DNA of 11,825 nucleotides from Chloroflexota bacterium (lineage in GTDB: Bacteria; Chloroflexota; Anaerolineae; Anaerolineales; UBA4823): positions 1 through 11,825 of the forward strand of contig JAGDMX010000042.1 of NCBI GenBank assembly GCA_017860725.1, in the 5' to 3' direction. This document shows, in pieces, positions 1 to 7,279 of this stretch. The notes below the pieces were generated by a model, which was given only the letters and a program-made list of their open reading frames with translations, searched no databases and had not been told where the DNA came from. Made by a program: the position numbers and the translations under genes. Within the stretch, counting starts at the first letter, position 1; each line of letters starts with the position of its first letter.

Positions 1-1
1 C

Positions 2-1723
2 CAGCTCCACAGCTCGCTCGGCACGCAGGGCGTGGCTCAATTACATGTACGCGTGGCTGATTGGCACGCACAAAACGACTTACTGCTGGAGGCGATTTAC
101 CATGCCTCCGCGGCAGCGGACGAAGAACGGATTGAGCGCTTCATTGAGCAGATCTATAGGGAATTGGTGAGCCGCGGGGAGCAGTCGTGGCTGCGCTCCT
201 GGACGAATAAGGTCAGCAGAGAACAAGTATATTGCCGGCCCTGGTTGTGCATCTACGAGGCTTACAGTCACGCCTGGTTTGGGGAACTGGACGAAGCTGA
301 ACGATTGTTGGAGCAGGCAGAGAAGCAAATTCGATCTGAGCCATCGATCCAGGAGGTGCAATCCATGCAGGGGCACCTGTACTACATCAAGAGCCGGGTG
401 ATTGCGATGCGCGGCGACTTGCCTCGAGCAATTGAGCTGTGCCTGGAGGCGCGTCAATATATCCCTGACAACAACCTAGCTCTGCAATTCGACTCGCAGA
501 TCACGCTTGGCTATGAATATTACTTGCTTGGCGATTTTGACCACGCCGGCCAGACCTTGAATGAAATGATCCGATCCGGCATGGCCGCCGGAGCAGTGCT
601 GAACACCGTGGCAGCAGCTTGCCTGATGGCGAGGTTGTATGCCGTCCAGGGCCGGCTGCGCCAATCATATGAGATGTACCGGCTGGCCGAACAGACGATC
701 CCACAGAAAGGTGGAGAGCATCGCGGCGCCAGGGCGCTGGTAGAAGTCGGTCTGGCGGATGTGTACTACGAATGGAACGACCTGGGTGCTGCTCTGGCTC
801 ACCTGGAGCAGGGATTGGACCTGATGCCCTGGTGGGGAAAAGCGGACGATTTTGCCCTGACCTATCTCACATTGGGACGCATTCGCCTGGCACAGGCGAA
901 CCTGAGCGGGGCGCTCGAAGCCGTCGAAATAGCAAACCAGGCCATCCAGACCAACGGTGTTTTCTGCGAAGCTACCCGTGCCGTCGAGCTTGCCCGGGTC
1001 AAGCTGTGGCTGGCTCGAGGCGATTTAGCGGCCGCCAACCGCTGGGCTGCCTCCCAGAAAGAGCGCTTAAGATCGGACGGTCAATTTGGGTTTGACAATG
1101 AGCTGGCGCACATAGCGCTGGCGCGGGTTTACCTGGCGCAAGCGAGACCCACCAAAGCCAGCGCTTTACTGGCGCAGTTGGAAGCGCAAGCCCGCTCAGC
1201 CGGCAGGATGGGCCGGGCCCTGGAGATCACGCTGCTGCAGGCGCTGGCTCTGAAAGGGTCGGGCGATTCCAAAGGAGCGCATCTGGCGCTCATTACATGC
1301 CTGAAGCAGGCTGAGCCCGAGGGGTACGTCCGCATCTTCCTGGACGAAGGGCGACCGGTGCAGACACTGCTTGTTGAGTGGCTTGTCCACAGTGATGGCG
1401 GCTCGTTGCGCGATTTCGCCGGTCACTTGCTCTCACAATTCGAGACTACGCCGCAGGTGAGCGTGGCGCTGCAGGCAAAAGCCTCCCCAATCGGTGACGC
1501 CGCGGCAAGCACGGGACAGGTCCTGATCGAGCCATTGAGCCAACGCGAGCTGGAAGTCCTCCATATTCTGGCAACCGGCAGGACTAACCAGGAGATCGCC
1601 CGGCAGCTCGTCGTCTCCCCGGGGACCATCAAAGCCCATACCGCCAGCATCTATCGCAAGCTGGACGTCGCCAACCGCACCGAGGCGGTGGCGCGCGCCC
1701 GGAAGCTCGGCATCCTGCCCTAA
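2..1723 (+). CDS. MalT/LuxR-type transcriptional regulator, 3' portion (5' truncated by window edge)
   Basis: The reading frame is open from base 2, upstream of the first possible GTG start at 32, and that upstream part already reads like the helical region after the ATPase of MalT-type regulators. The gene therefore begins outside the window and its N-terminal P-loop ATPase is not visible. What is visible is a long all-helical TPR-like array rich in Ala, Leu and Arg. It contains segments such as LLEAIYHASAA and VEVGLADVYYEWNDLGAALAH, the sensor/solenoid part of this family. At the C-terminus, counting from the GTG at 32, residues 501-563 form a GerE/LuxR helix-turn-helix with LSQRELEVL, TNQEIARQL and GTIKAHTASIYRKL. 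Family knowledge: such proteins bind an inducer, oligomerise with ATP and activate transcription. It lies directly upstream of the gene run and in the same direction, so it may regulate it; this is inference. No clear hairpin terminator follows the stop. Confidence 0.93.
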   Translation, partial: QLHSSLGTQGVAQLHVRVADWHAQNDLLLEAIYHASAAADEERIERFIEQIYRELVSRGEQSWLRSWTNKVSREQVYCRPWLCIYEAYSHAWFGELDEAERLLEQAEKQIRSEPSIQEVQSMQGHLYYIKSRVIAMRGDLPRAIELCLEARQYIPDNNLALQFDSQITLGYEYYLLGDFDHAGQTLNEMIRSGMAAGAVLNTVAAACLMARLYAVQGRLRQSYEMYRLAEQTIPQKGGEHRGARALVEVGLADVYYEWNDLGAALAHLEQGLDLMPWWGKADDFALTYLTLGRIRLAQANLSGALEAVEIANQAIQTNGVFCEATRAVELARVKLWLARGDLAAANRWAASQKERLRSDGQFGFDNELAHIALARVYLAQARPTKASALLAQLEAQARSAGRMGRALEITLLQALALKGSGDSKGAHLALITCLKQAEPEGYVRIFLDEGRPVQTLLVEWLVHSDGGSLRDFAGHLLSQFETTPQVSVALQAKASPIGDAAASTGQVLIEPLSQRELEVLHILATGRTNQEIARQLVVSPGTIKAHTASIYRKLDVANRTEAVARARKLGILP

Positions 1724-1751
1724 CCCCGCAATAACCTTAGAAAAATTTTAT

Positions 1752-1848
1752 TGTCATTGCGAGGAGCGCTGTTTGCGACGAAGCAATTACCTCCGCTACC
1801 CGTGAGATTGCTTCGGGCTGGAAAGTGCATCCAGCCCTCGCAAGGACA
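1752..1848. repeat. Dispersed palindromic repeat (TCATTGCGAGGAGC-type, MITE/REP-like)
   Basis: The ends are inverted repeats: TGTCATTGCGAG (1752-1763) pairs with CTCGCAAGGACA (1837-1848) with one mismatch. Inside, CGAAGCAAT (1779-1787) pairs with ATTGCTTCG (1807-1815), and GGGCTGG (1815-1821) pairs with CCAGCCC (1831-1837). The architecture and wording (TCATTGCGAGGAGC, GAAGCAAT, GAGATTGCTTCG) match a non-coding palindromic element I recognise as scattered in many copies in diverse bacterial genomes. The transcript could fold into a branched hairpin. It sits between the MalT-type gene and the operon, so it could act as a transcription barrier; that role is inferred. Confidence 0.8.
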
Positions 1849-1995
1849 TTAACACGCTGAGCATGTCTTGGCGAGTAATCCCAAAGCGTAAGCGTAGGGT
1901 ATCCCGGTAAACCTCAGAAAAAATAAACTCTGAATATCCCTTTTGGCAGATGCGGGCTGCCTGGCGGCGCGCTAAACTAAAGCTAAACAAGTATC

Positions 1996-2001
1996 GGGAG
2001 G
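1996..2001 (+). promoter_or_regulatory. Ribosome binding site fixing the start of the 72-aa protein
   Basis: GGGAGG lies 5 bases before ATG 2007. The frame is open further upstream to an ATG at 1950, but that start has no Shine-Dalgarno and would add a stretch (RAAWRRAKLKLNKYREAV) that looks like translated non-coding DNA. The site decides for 2007. Confidence 0.75.
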
Positions 2002-2006
2002 CAGTT

Positions 2007-2225
2007 ATGCCAGAGTATTACGAGATTAAGATCAAAGGCTGTCTGGATCCACGCTGGTCGGATTGGTTCGCTGGCATGCAGTTGACTTATAGTCCGGAAG
2101 GGGATGAAACCTTACTCGCCGGAACCCTGCCAGACCAGGCGGCGCTGCACGGTTTGCTTGAGCGCATCCGGGACCTCAACCTGACCCTGGTATCGGTCAC
2201 CCGCAGGGAACAGGATTCCGGATAA
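2007..2225 (+). CDS. Small conserved protein of unknown function, 72 aa
   Basis: It starts MPEYYEIKIKGCLDPRWSDW and ends in a segment reading LPDQAALHGLLERIRDLNL. The layout of strand, amphipathic helix, two strands, helix (the DQAALHGLLERIRDL block) and final strand (LTLVSVTR) suggests a compact alpha/beta fold. There is no signal peptide, membrane segment or metal motif. I have an impression of similar short hypothetical proteins in Anaerolineae with the pattern DxxWSxWF ... DQAALHGLL.RIRDL, but I cannot name a family. The start is set by a strong GGGAGG site. The MFS transporter follows after 14 bases, so the two are probably co-transcribed. Function unknown. Protein-protein interaction or a regulatory role is possible but not shown. 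Confidence 0.82.
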   Translation: MPEYYEIKIKGCLDPRWSDWFAGMQLTYSPEGDETLLAGTLPDQAALHGLLERIRDLNLTLVSVTRREQDSG

Positions 2226-2239
2226 CCCGATCCGCCAAG

Positions 2240-3628
2240 ATGCAAGCACGGAACAAGAAAGATGCAAGCGATCCGATGAAGCCACAAATTTCTCGCACTG
2301 AATCCCAAGCAGCGGAACTCGCTCCAGAACGAGGGCGGTTGAATTCCTTAAAAGTCATCCTGGTGTTATCCACGATCATGGCGCTTCAAATGACCAGCTT
2401 CGTCATGATCGTGCCCCTGTTCGCAAGACGGTTCAACGAATTCGGCACGGGAGTAGCAGCCCTGGGTCTCAGCGCCATGGCGTATGCCCTGGTGAGCACT
2501 GTAACAGCGCCTTTCATGGGCGCGCTGGCAGACCGGTTTGGCAGGCGACCGCTGGTTTTGGGATCGTTGGCCGGCTACGTCGCGGCTTTTTGTGGCTACC
2601 TGCTGGCTCCAACGGCGGGCGTTTTGATTGTGCTGCGCGGCATCACCGGAGCCTTCACCGCCGCATTAATCCCGGCGGTCACCGGGCTGGCAAGTGACCT
2701 GGCCCCGGACGATCGTCGGGCGCAGTGGATTGGTTTTGTGAACGGAGGCGCCTCGTTTGGATGGATTGCAGGGCCGATCGCCGGTGGCATGATTTACGAC
2801 CGCTGGGGGTACAGCGCAGCCCTGATCGTCTCGATCGTGATAGCCGGTGTAACTTTTCTCGTCGCGCTGCTGGCGGTCCCCGAAAGCCGCCTCGTAAACG
2901 AACGCACTTCTCCGGCTGCAGCACGACACCCGAGCCGTGGGTGGCGTAAGAGCCTCCAGGGTTCCCTGGCCAACCTGCGCAGCAGCCTGCCTAATTCAAT
3001 GCCAACTTTTTTCGCTCTGCTGTTCATCTGCTTTGCGGTATTGTTCGCCTGGGCTTTTATGGAACCGGAATTCATGTTTTATGCCTACAACGATCTCGAC
3101 TGGTCTTCTTCCATGCTTGGCCTGGTGATGAGTACCTTTGGGGTGGCGATGATGCTGGGAGAATTCGGGTTTGGGCGCCTGAGCGACCGCGTGGGGAGGA
3201 AGCCGATCATCCTTATCGGCCTGGTGCTGTTCTCGGCGCAGTTCCTCGGCCTGGCGTTTTTCAGCAACTACCTGCTGATTGCGGCGACTTTCACCATCGC
3301 CGGGCTGGGCAATGCCTTATTTGACCCGGCGTTAACCGCTTCGATTCTCGATATCTCTCCAGCGGAACACCGGGCGCGGATGCTGGGCATCAAGTACACG
3401 GCCGGATCGATCGGCAATATCCTCGGGCCGGCGCTGGTGGTGCTGGTGACTTCATCCGTGAGCGAAAACGGTATCTTCTTGATGGCCTTTGGCGTGGTGC
3501 TGCTGGCCATCCTGGTCGGATTGACCATCAAGATCGATGTGCAGCCATCTGAAAGTGAAGCAGAACAGGCTGTTGTCAGTATGGAATCGTCAATATCTCA
3601 TAAGTCGCTATTTTCTGGAGATACATGA
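2240..3628 (+). CDS. Major facilitator superfamily exporter, DHA1 (12-TM drug:H+ antiporter-like)
   Basis: This is a 462-residue polytopic membrane protein with about 12 hydrophobic helices. Motif A is present at the loop after TM2 (GALADRFGRRP, ~94-104) and repeated in the second half (GRLSDRVGRKP, ~312-322). Motif B carries Arg133 in VLRGITG. The antiporter motif C appears as GWIAGPIAGG (~174-183). Motif C is typical of drug:proton antiporters, so export is more likely than uptake. A hydrophilic central loop (~215-250) separates the halves. The start is uncertain: ATG 2240 and in-frame ATG 2276 both lack a good Shine-Dalgarno, and the first membrane helix begins near residue 38, so either would work. 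The stop overlaps the next ATG (ATGA at 3625-3628), which implies translational coupling with hydrolase 1. The substrate is not readable. Confidence 0.93.
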   Translation: MQARNKKDASDPMKPQISRTESQAAELAPERGRLNSLKVILVLSTIMALQMTSFVMIVPLFARRFNEFGTGVAALGLSAMAYALVSTVTAPFMGALADRFGRRPLVLGSLAGYVAAFCGYLLAPTAGVLIVLRGITGAFTAALIPAVTGLASDLAPDDRRAQWIGFVNGGASFGWIAGPIAGGMIYDRWGYSAALIVSIVIAGVTFLVALLAVPESRLVNERTSPAAARHPSRGWRKSLQGSLANLRSSLPNSMPTFFALLFICFAVLFAWAFMEPEFMFYAYNDLDWSSSMLGLVMSTFGVAMMLGEFGFGRLSDRVGRKPIILIGLVLFSAQFLGLAFFSNYLLIAATFTIAGLGNALFDPALTASILDISPAEHRARMLGIKYTAGSIGNILGPALVVLVTSSVSENGIFLMAFGVVLLAILVGLTIKIDVQPSESEAEQAVVSMESSISHKSLFSGDT

Positions 3629-4479
3629 TGACACACATGAAAATTCGTGACGTGTCCCTGTTCGTGAAAGTCATGGGACAGGGGTATCCGCTGGTGTTGA
3701 TGCATGGCGGACCCAGCCTGGACCACACGACCCTGCTGCCGCTGGAACCCTTAGCGGATCAATTCACCCTGGTCTTCTACGATCACCGCTGCAACGGTCG
3801 CTCGGAGGGTGCGGAAGTTTCATCCATGACGTTCGAGAACCTGACTGCCGATGCTGATGCCTTGCGCCAGGCGCTGGGCTTCGATCAATGGGCAGTGCTC
3901 GGCCATTCCTTTGGCGGCAACGTGGCTTTGGAGTATGCCCTGCGCTATCCAGGGAGTCTCTCGCGCCTGGTCTTGATGAACACCGGCGGCGACCAGTGGT
4001 GGGTAAATCACAACGCCTCGGAGATCCTGGCGAAGCGTGGCTACAACGCTGCCACCGTGGAAGTAGCCCGCCGTTTTTATAACGGGCAGGTGACGCCTGA
4101 TGAATACCTTCCTACCGTCATGAAGTTAATCGGGGCTTACTCGTACCACTCCAGTATTTGGTATCACCCCAGCCTGATGACTCTTGCCCAAAAAGTGGGT
4201 TTAGGCCCGCCTATGAAGCTGCGACCGGAAGCCCTGATCTTCGGTTATGGCCGGCTGCTGCAGGGCTGGACGGTGATGGAGCGGTTGGGCGGGATCGGGA
4301 CGCCCACCCTGGTGATCGCCGGGCGTTACGACTTTTTGTTCCCGCCTGAGCATCAAGCCATCCTGGCAGATCGGCTGCCCAACGCCCAGCTCGTGCTGGT
4401 CGAGCGCGCCGGTCATAATCCGCACATGGAGCAACCGGATCAGGTGCTTCCCGTGATCAGGCGATTTTTGACCCAGTGA
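3625..4479 (+). CDS. Alpha/beta hydrolase 1 (proline iminopeptidase-like, S33 type)
   Basis: The 284-aa cytosolic protein has no signal peptide. It has the complete alpha/beta-hydrolase set: oxyanion-loop HGGP at 27-30, nucleophile elbow GHSFG with Ser95, acid Asp236 in GRYDFLFP, and His264 in GHNPHMEQP. The HGGP and YDHRCNGRS elements favour the proline-iminopeptidase-like branch, but members also include esterases, lactonases and haloperoxidase-like enzymes, so the substrate is open. The start at 3625 overlaps the MFS stop, with CTGGAG at 3615-3620 as ribosome site. ATG 3628 and ATG 3637 are alternatives, and the last aligns with the paralogue's start. The protein is a close paralogue of the hydrolase at 4877, about 80% identical by eye over the first ~165 residues, with a different lid region at ~171-199. 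Confidence 0.93.
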   Translation: MMTHMKIRDVSLFVKVMGQGYPLVLMHGGPSLDHTTLLPLEPLADQFTLVFYDHRCNGRSEGAEVSSMTFENLTADADALRQALGFDQWAVLGHSFGGNVALEYALRYPGSLSRLVLMNTGGDQWWVNHNASEILAKRGYNAATVEVARRFYNGQVTPDEYLPTVMKLIGAYSYHSSIWYHPSLMTLAQKVGLGPPMKLRPEALIFGYGRLLQGWTVMERLGGIGTPTLVIAGRYDFLFPPEHQAILADRLPNAQLVLVERAGHNPHMEQPDQVLPVIRRFLTQ

Positions 4480-4510
4480 AACCAACCACTCGAATATCAA
4501 AATCACATGT

Positions 4511-4516
4511 AAGGAG
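4511..4516 (+). promoter_or_regulatory. Ribosome binding site of the 59-aa Cys/His protein
   Basis: AAGGAG lies six bases before ATG 4523. This near-perfect site is the main non-compositional evidence that the short downstream frame is translated. Confidence 0.75.
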
Positions 4517-4522
4517 ATTAAC

Positions 4523-4702
4523 ATGAACACCCAAAATAAAGCACCCGCAGAGAAGACATATCCTTGTGAAACCTGCCAGATGCGGAAAAAGTCTGAAGCC
4601 AACCCTAAAACCTTGATGGCGCGGCTGTGGCGCTGGCACACCGGCTGGTGCCCCGGCTGGAAAGCCTACCAGGCGCATCTGGCGGAACAGGCGCAATCAT
4701 AG
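4523..4702 (+). CDS. Small Cys/His protein, 59 aa, putative zinc-binding
   Basis: The translation starts MNTQNKAPAEKTYPCETCQM and continues with a Trp-rich block reading LWRWHTGWCPGWKAY. It has Cys15, Cys18, His39 and Cys43, i.e. C-x2-C-x20-H-x3-C, which could bind one metal ion (inference). Basic residues surround the first Cys pair and five Trp/Tyr residues cluster near the second half-site. There is no membrane segment or signal peptide. A strong AAGGAG site precedes the ATG, and the gene lies 43 bases after hydrolase 1. The motif C..C ... WRWHxxWCPGWK looks like a recurring family of short hypothetical proteins, from memory and without a name. Its role is unknown; it could be a small regulatory or nucleic-acid-binding protein or an accessory to a neighbour. 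Confidence 0.72.
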   Translation: MNTQNKAPAEKTYPCETCQMRKKSEANPKTLMARLWRWHTGWCPGWKAYQAHLAEQAQS

Positions 4703-4710
4703 GGAGTAAC

Positions 4711-4782
4711 ATGAATATTCACAAGAATCACTATCAAGTGGCAATAGAGCCGCACCAGAAAGAAGGTAAGTCAGAATCATGA
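4711..4782 (+). other. Very short ORF (23 codons), possible relic of an E2-type acyltransferase N-terminus
   Basis: The frame runs from ATG 4711 to TGA 4782 behind GGGAG (4702-4706), 8 bases after the Cys/His gene. The peptide begins MNIHKNHYQVAIEPHQKEG. It aligns without gaps with the start of the degenerate E2-type frame at 10905 (MNGINNPYHVVDLPPERRG), sharing M, N, N, Y, V, P and G. The DNA blocks AATCACTATCAAGTGG (about 4726-4741) and AATCCTTATCATGTGG match at 13 of 16 bases. This may be a third trace of the acyltransferase family, a true micropeptide, or chance; the stretch is too short to be sure. The following 4783-4876 shows no recognisable gene or hairpin. Confidence 0.35.
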
Positions 4783-4876
4783 TTTGGGCTGGCCTAATTA
4801 ATTCGTCGGGTAGATAAAAAAAGACCGTAAGCTGTATTTCAAAATACCCATTGTTGGAGAGCAGAAAGCGACAAAC

Positions 4877-5740
4877 ATGCAAATTCGAGATGTGTCTCTA
4901 TTCGTGAAAGTCATAGGGCAGGGATATCCGCTGGTTCTCATGCACGGCGGTCCCAGCCAGGATTACACGTCCCTGCTGGCATTACAGCCCTTATCGGAGC
5001 AATTCACCCTGGTCTTCTATGACCATCGCTGCAACGGCCGCTCGGACGGGGCAGACATTGCCTCCATGACCTGGGAAAACCTTACCGCGGATGCAGATGC
5101 TCTGCGCCAGGCACTTGGCTTTGATGAGTGGGCTGTGCTCGGGCACTCCTTTGGCGGCAATGTAGCGCTGGAGTACGCCCTCCGCTATCCAGGGAGTCTC
5201 TCACACCTGATCTTGATGGATACCGGCGGCGACCAACAGTGGGTGATTCGGAATGCTCCGGAGATCTTGGCCAAGCGCGGCTACCGCGCCAGCGCGGTGG
5301 ATGCGGCCCGTCGTTTTTATAGCGGTCAAGTGACACCCGGCGAATACTTTCCAACCGTAATGAGGTTTGCCGGAGCCTATTTCTATCACTTCAATTTGCT
5401 GGGGGCAGCCAAAGAGATGATCTTCGGACCTCGTGCTAAGTATCGACCTGAAGCCCTCATCTATGGCTGCAACGAGCTGCTCCCGGGTTGGACGGTGATG
5501 GACCGGCTGAGAGAAATCCAGGCGCCGACCCTAGTACTAGCCGGACGCCACGACTTCCTGTTTCCACCGGAACATCAAGCCATCCTTGCGGATCGACTAC
5601 CGAACGCAGAGCTCGTGCTTATCGAGCGCGCCGGTCATAACCCGCATATGGAGCAACCGGCTGACGTGATTGAGGCTATCAAACGCTTTCTGTTTTCAAC
5701 GAATTCAGAGAGCGCCAGAGCAGGAACTAGAAAGTCATGA
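4877..5740 (+). CDS. Alpha/beta hydrolase 2 (paralogue of hydrolase 1)
   Basis: The 287-aa soluble protein keeps the whole catalytic set of its paralogue: HGGP at 23-26, GHSFG with Ser91, Asp226 in GRHDFLFP and His254 in GHNPHMEQP. The core is nearly the same as in hydrolase 1, but the lid segment after GAYFYH (~171-190) is six residues shorter and unrelated in sequence, and the C-terminus carries an extra ~12-residue polar tail. A changed substrate pocket is therefore likely. The start is the ATG that aligns with MKIRDVS of hydrolase 1. Its ribosome site is weak or distant (GGAG at 4856-4859), and this is the largest gap in the run, so it may have its own promoter, although I see no convincing one. 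The stop overlaps the next start (ATGA, 5737-5740). Confidence 0.92.
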   Translation: MQIRDVSLFVKVIGQGYPLVLMHGGPSQDYTSLLALQPLSEQFTLVFYDHRCNGRSDGADIASMTWENLTADADALRQALGFDEWAVLGHSFGGNVALEYALRYPGSLSHLILMDTGGDQQWVIRNAPEILAKRGYRASAVDAARRFYSGQVTPGEYFPTVMRFAGAYFYHFNLLGAAKEMIFGPRAKYRPEALIYGCNELLPGWTVMDRLREIQAPTLVLAGRHDFLFPPEHQAILADRLPNAELVLIERAGHNPHMEQPADVIEAIKRFLFSTNSESARAGTRKS

Positions 5741-7254
5741 ACATAAAAAAACTCCTTTTCCCAGCGTTGCTCGTAGGCGCAGTCCTGGCGCTCATCCATC
5801 GGCTTTTCGCGAAACCCGCTGCGACGACACCGGTCTCTATGGATGCCTCTTATGATGCGATCGACGCCTACATCGCAGAACAATTGCGCCGGCTGAACAT
5901 TCCCGGCGCTTGCCTGGCGATCGTCGAGGGTGACCGGATGGTGCACCTGCGCGGCTTTGGTAAAGCCCGCCCCGGCGGCGAGGTGCCCGGCCCGCAGACG
6001 CCATTCTTCATCGGCTCGCTGACCAAATCCTTCACCGCGTTGGCAGTAATGCAATTGGTCGAAGCCGGTAAAGTCGAGCTAGATGCCCCGGTGAAGCGCT
6101 ACCTTCCCTGGTTCCGGGTGGCGGACCCGCAGGCGTCCGCCCGGATAACAGTGCGTCACCTGCTTAATCAAACCAGCGGCCTGCCGGTGTGGCGCGGGCT
6201 GGCCGACCTCGGCAATTTCGACCGCCGTCTAGATACTGCGGAGCGCCAGGTGCGGGCGTTTTCGAATCTCAAGCTCTCCCACCCGGTTGGGTCAAAATTC
6301 GAATATACCAACTCGAATTACAACGTGCTGGGGCTGATCGTCGAGGCTGCCAGCGGCGAAATGTACGCCGACTATATACAAAACCACGTCTTCAATCCCC
6401 TGGAGATGCGCCGCAGTTACAGCTCCAAGGTTGCCGCGCGGCAGTATGGCCTGGCAGTGGGTCACCGCTACTGGTTTGGTCACCCAGTCCCGGACCCCAA
6501 CCTCGACATACCGCTGAGCTCCCTTGCATCCGGCCAGCTGATCTCCAGCGCCGAAGATATGGCGCATTACTTGATCGCCAACCTCAACGGGGGTCGCTAC
6601 AACGGCGCGCAAATCCTCTCGGAAGCCGGCCTTGCCGAGATGCACCGCGGGGCGGTGGAATGGCGAGAGATGGGCAATTTGATCGGCCACTACGGCATGG
6701 GCTGGATCAGCCAGGGAACCGGCGAGACCAGGATCGTTTCGCACAGCGGAATCGTCCCCGATTTTAGCGCCTTTATGGCCCTGGTGCCTGGACAAAAGAA
6801 AGGCATTGTCCTGCTCATAAATGCCAACCACGCCATGATGAAAATAACTTTTGATGAGGTAGGGATAAATGCAGCACGGCTACTCGCTGGGGAGAGCCAC
6901 CCGTCAACGCGTTCGGGGATCGCCATCTGGGTGATGCGCGCCATGCTGCTCATCCCACTCATCCAGATCGCCGGGGTCGCCGCCACGTTGAGGCGGTTGA
7001 GAGGCTGGCGTGCCGATCCAGAGACGCGCCCGAGCAGCGGGCGAATGTGGCGGCAGCACATCCTGCTTCCGCTGATCCCCAACCTGCTGACGGCTCTCAC
7101 ACTGGTGCCCGTGCTGGGCAAGATGGGCGGCTTTATCAGGCTCTTCATGCCCGACTTTTCCTGGATTGCCTTGATTTGTGGCAGTTTTGCCGGGATATGG
7201 TCTTTCCTGCGTACCGGGTTGATTCTGAGAACCCTGCGCAAGCCGCGCGCCTGA
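5737..7254 (+). CDS. Membrane-anchored serine hydrolase, beta-lactamase/PBP-like (class C, S12 family)
   Basis: The protein has 505 residues. Residues ~5-24 form an N-terminal hydrophobic anchor or uncleaved signal, placing the catalytic domain outside the membrane. The S12 motifs are intact: S-x-x-K as Ser94-LT-Lys97, Y-x-N as Tyr190-T-Asn192, and HSG at 336-338 in place of KTG. These define the serine beta-lactamase-like hydrolases that include D-aminopeptidases, esterases and PBP4-like proteins, so real beta-lactamase activity is not implied. After the catalytic domain come three C-terminal hydrophobic helices (~394-418, 441-460, 473-497) with a basic loop between them. It is translationally coupled to hydrolase 2 through ATGA. 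The E2-type gene follows after 25 bases. Confidence 0.92.
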   Translation: MNIKKLLFPALLVGAVLALIHRLFAKPAATTPVSMDASYDAIDAYIAEQLRRLNIPGACLAIVEGDRMVHLRGFGKARPGGEVPGPQTPFFIGSLTKSFTALAVMQLVEAGKVELDAPVKRYLPWFRVADPQASARITVRHLLNQTSGLPVWRGLADLGNFDRRLDTAERQVRAFSNLKLSHPVGSKFEYTNSNYNVLGLIVEAASGEMYADYIQNHVFNPLEMRRSYSSKVAARQYGLAVGHRYWFGHPVPDPNLDIPLSSLASGQLISSAEDMAHYLIANLNGGRYNGAQILSEAGLAEMHRGAVEWREMGNLIGHYGMGWISQGTGETRIVSHSGIVPDFSAFMALVPGQKKGIVLLINANHAMMKITFDEVGINAARLLAGESHPSTRSGIAIWVMRAMLLIPLIQIAGVAATLRRLRGWRADPETRPSSGRMWRQHILLPLIPNLLTALTLVPVLGKMGGFIRLFMPDFSWIALICGSFAGIWSFLRTGLILRTLRKPRA

Positions 7255-7279
7255 AGTATCCAGACGGAGGCAGCAACCT

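Noticed and set aside
1950..2006. Longer N-terminus for the 72-aa protein starting at ATG 1950
   Set aside because: There is no ribosome site before 1950, while GGGAGG precedes ATG 2007. The added residues look like translated intergenic DNA.
6189..6767. 192-codon + strand frame inside the S12 gene, and 8321-8944 inside the M28 gene
   Set aside because: Both are out-of-frame shadows of genes with intact catalytic motifs. Their composition (many Arg, Pro, Gln) is that of shifted coding sequence.
6690..7241. 183-codon open frame on the minus strand (also 6292-6831, 7522-8007, 9736-10167, 4201-4641)
   Set aside because: These lie opposite well-supported + strand genes with full motif sets in GC-rich DNA. 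The translations are rich in Arg, Pro and Ser without family motifs, and none has a convincing ribosome site.
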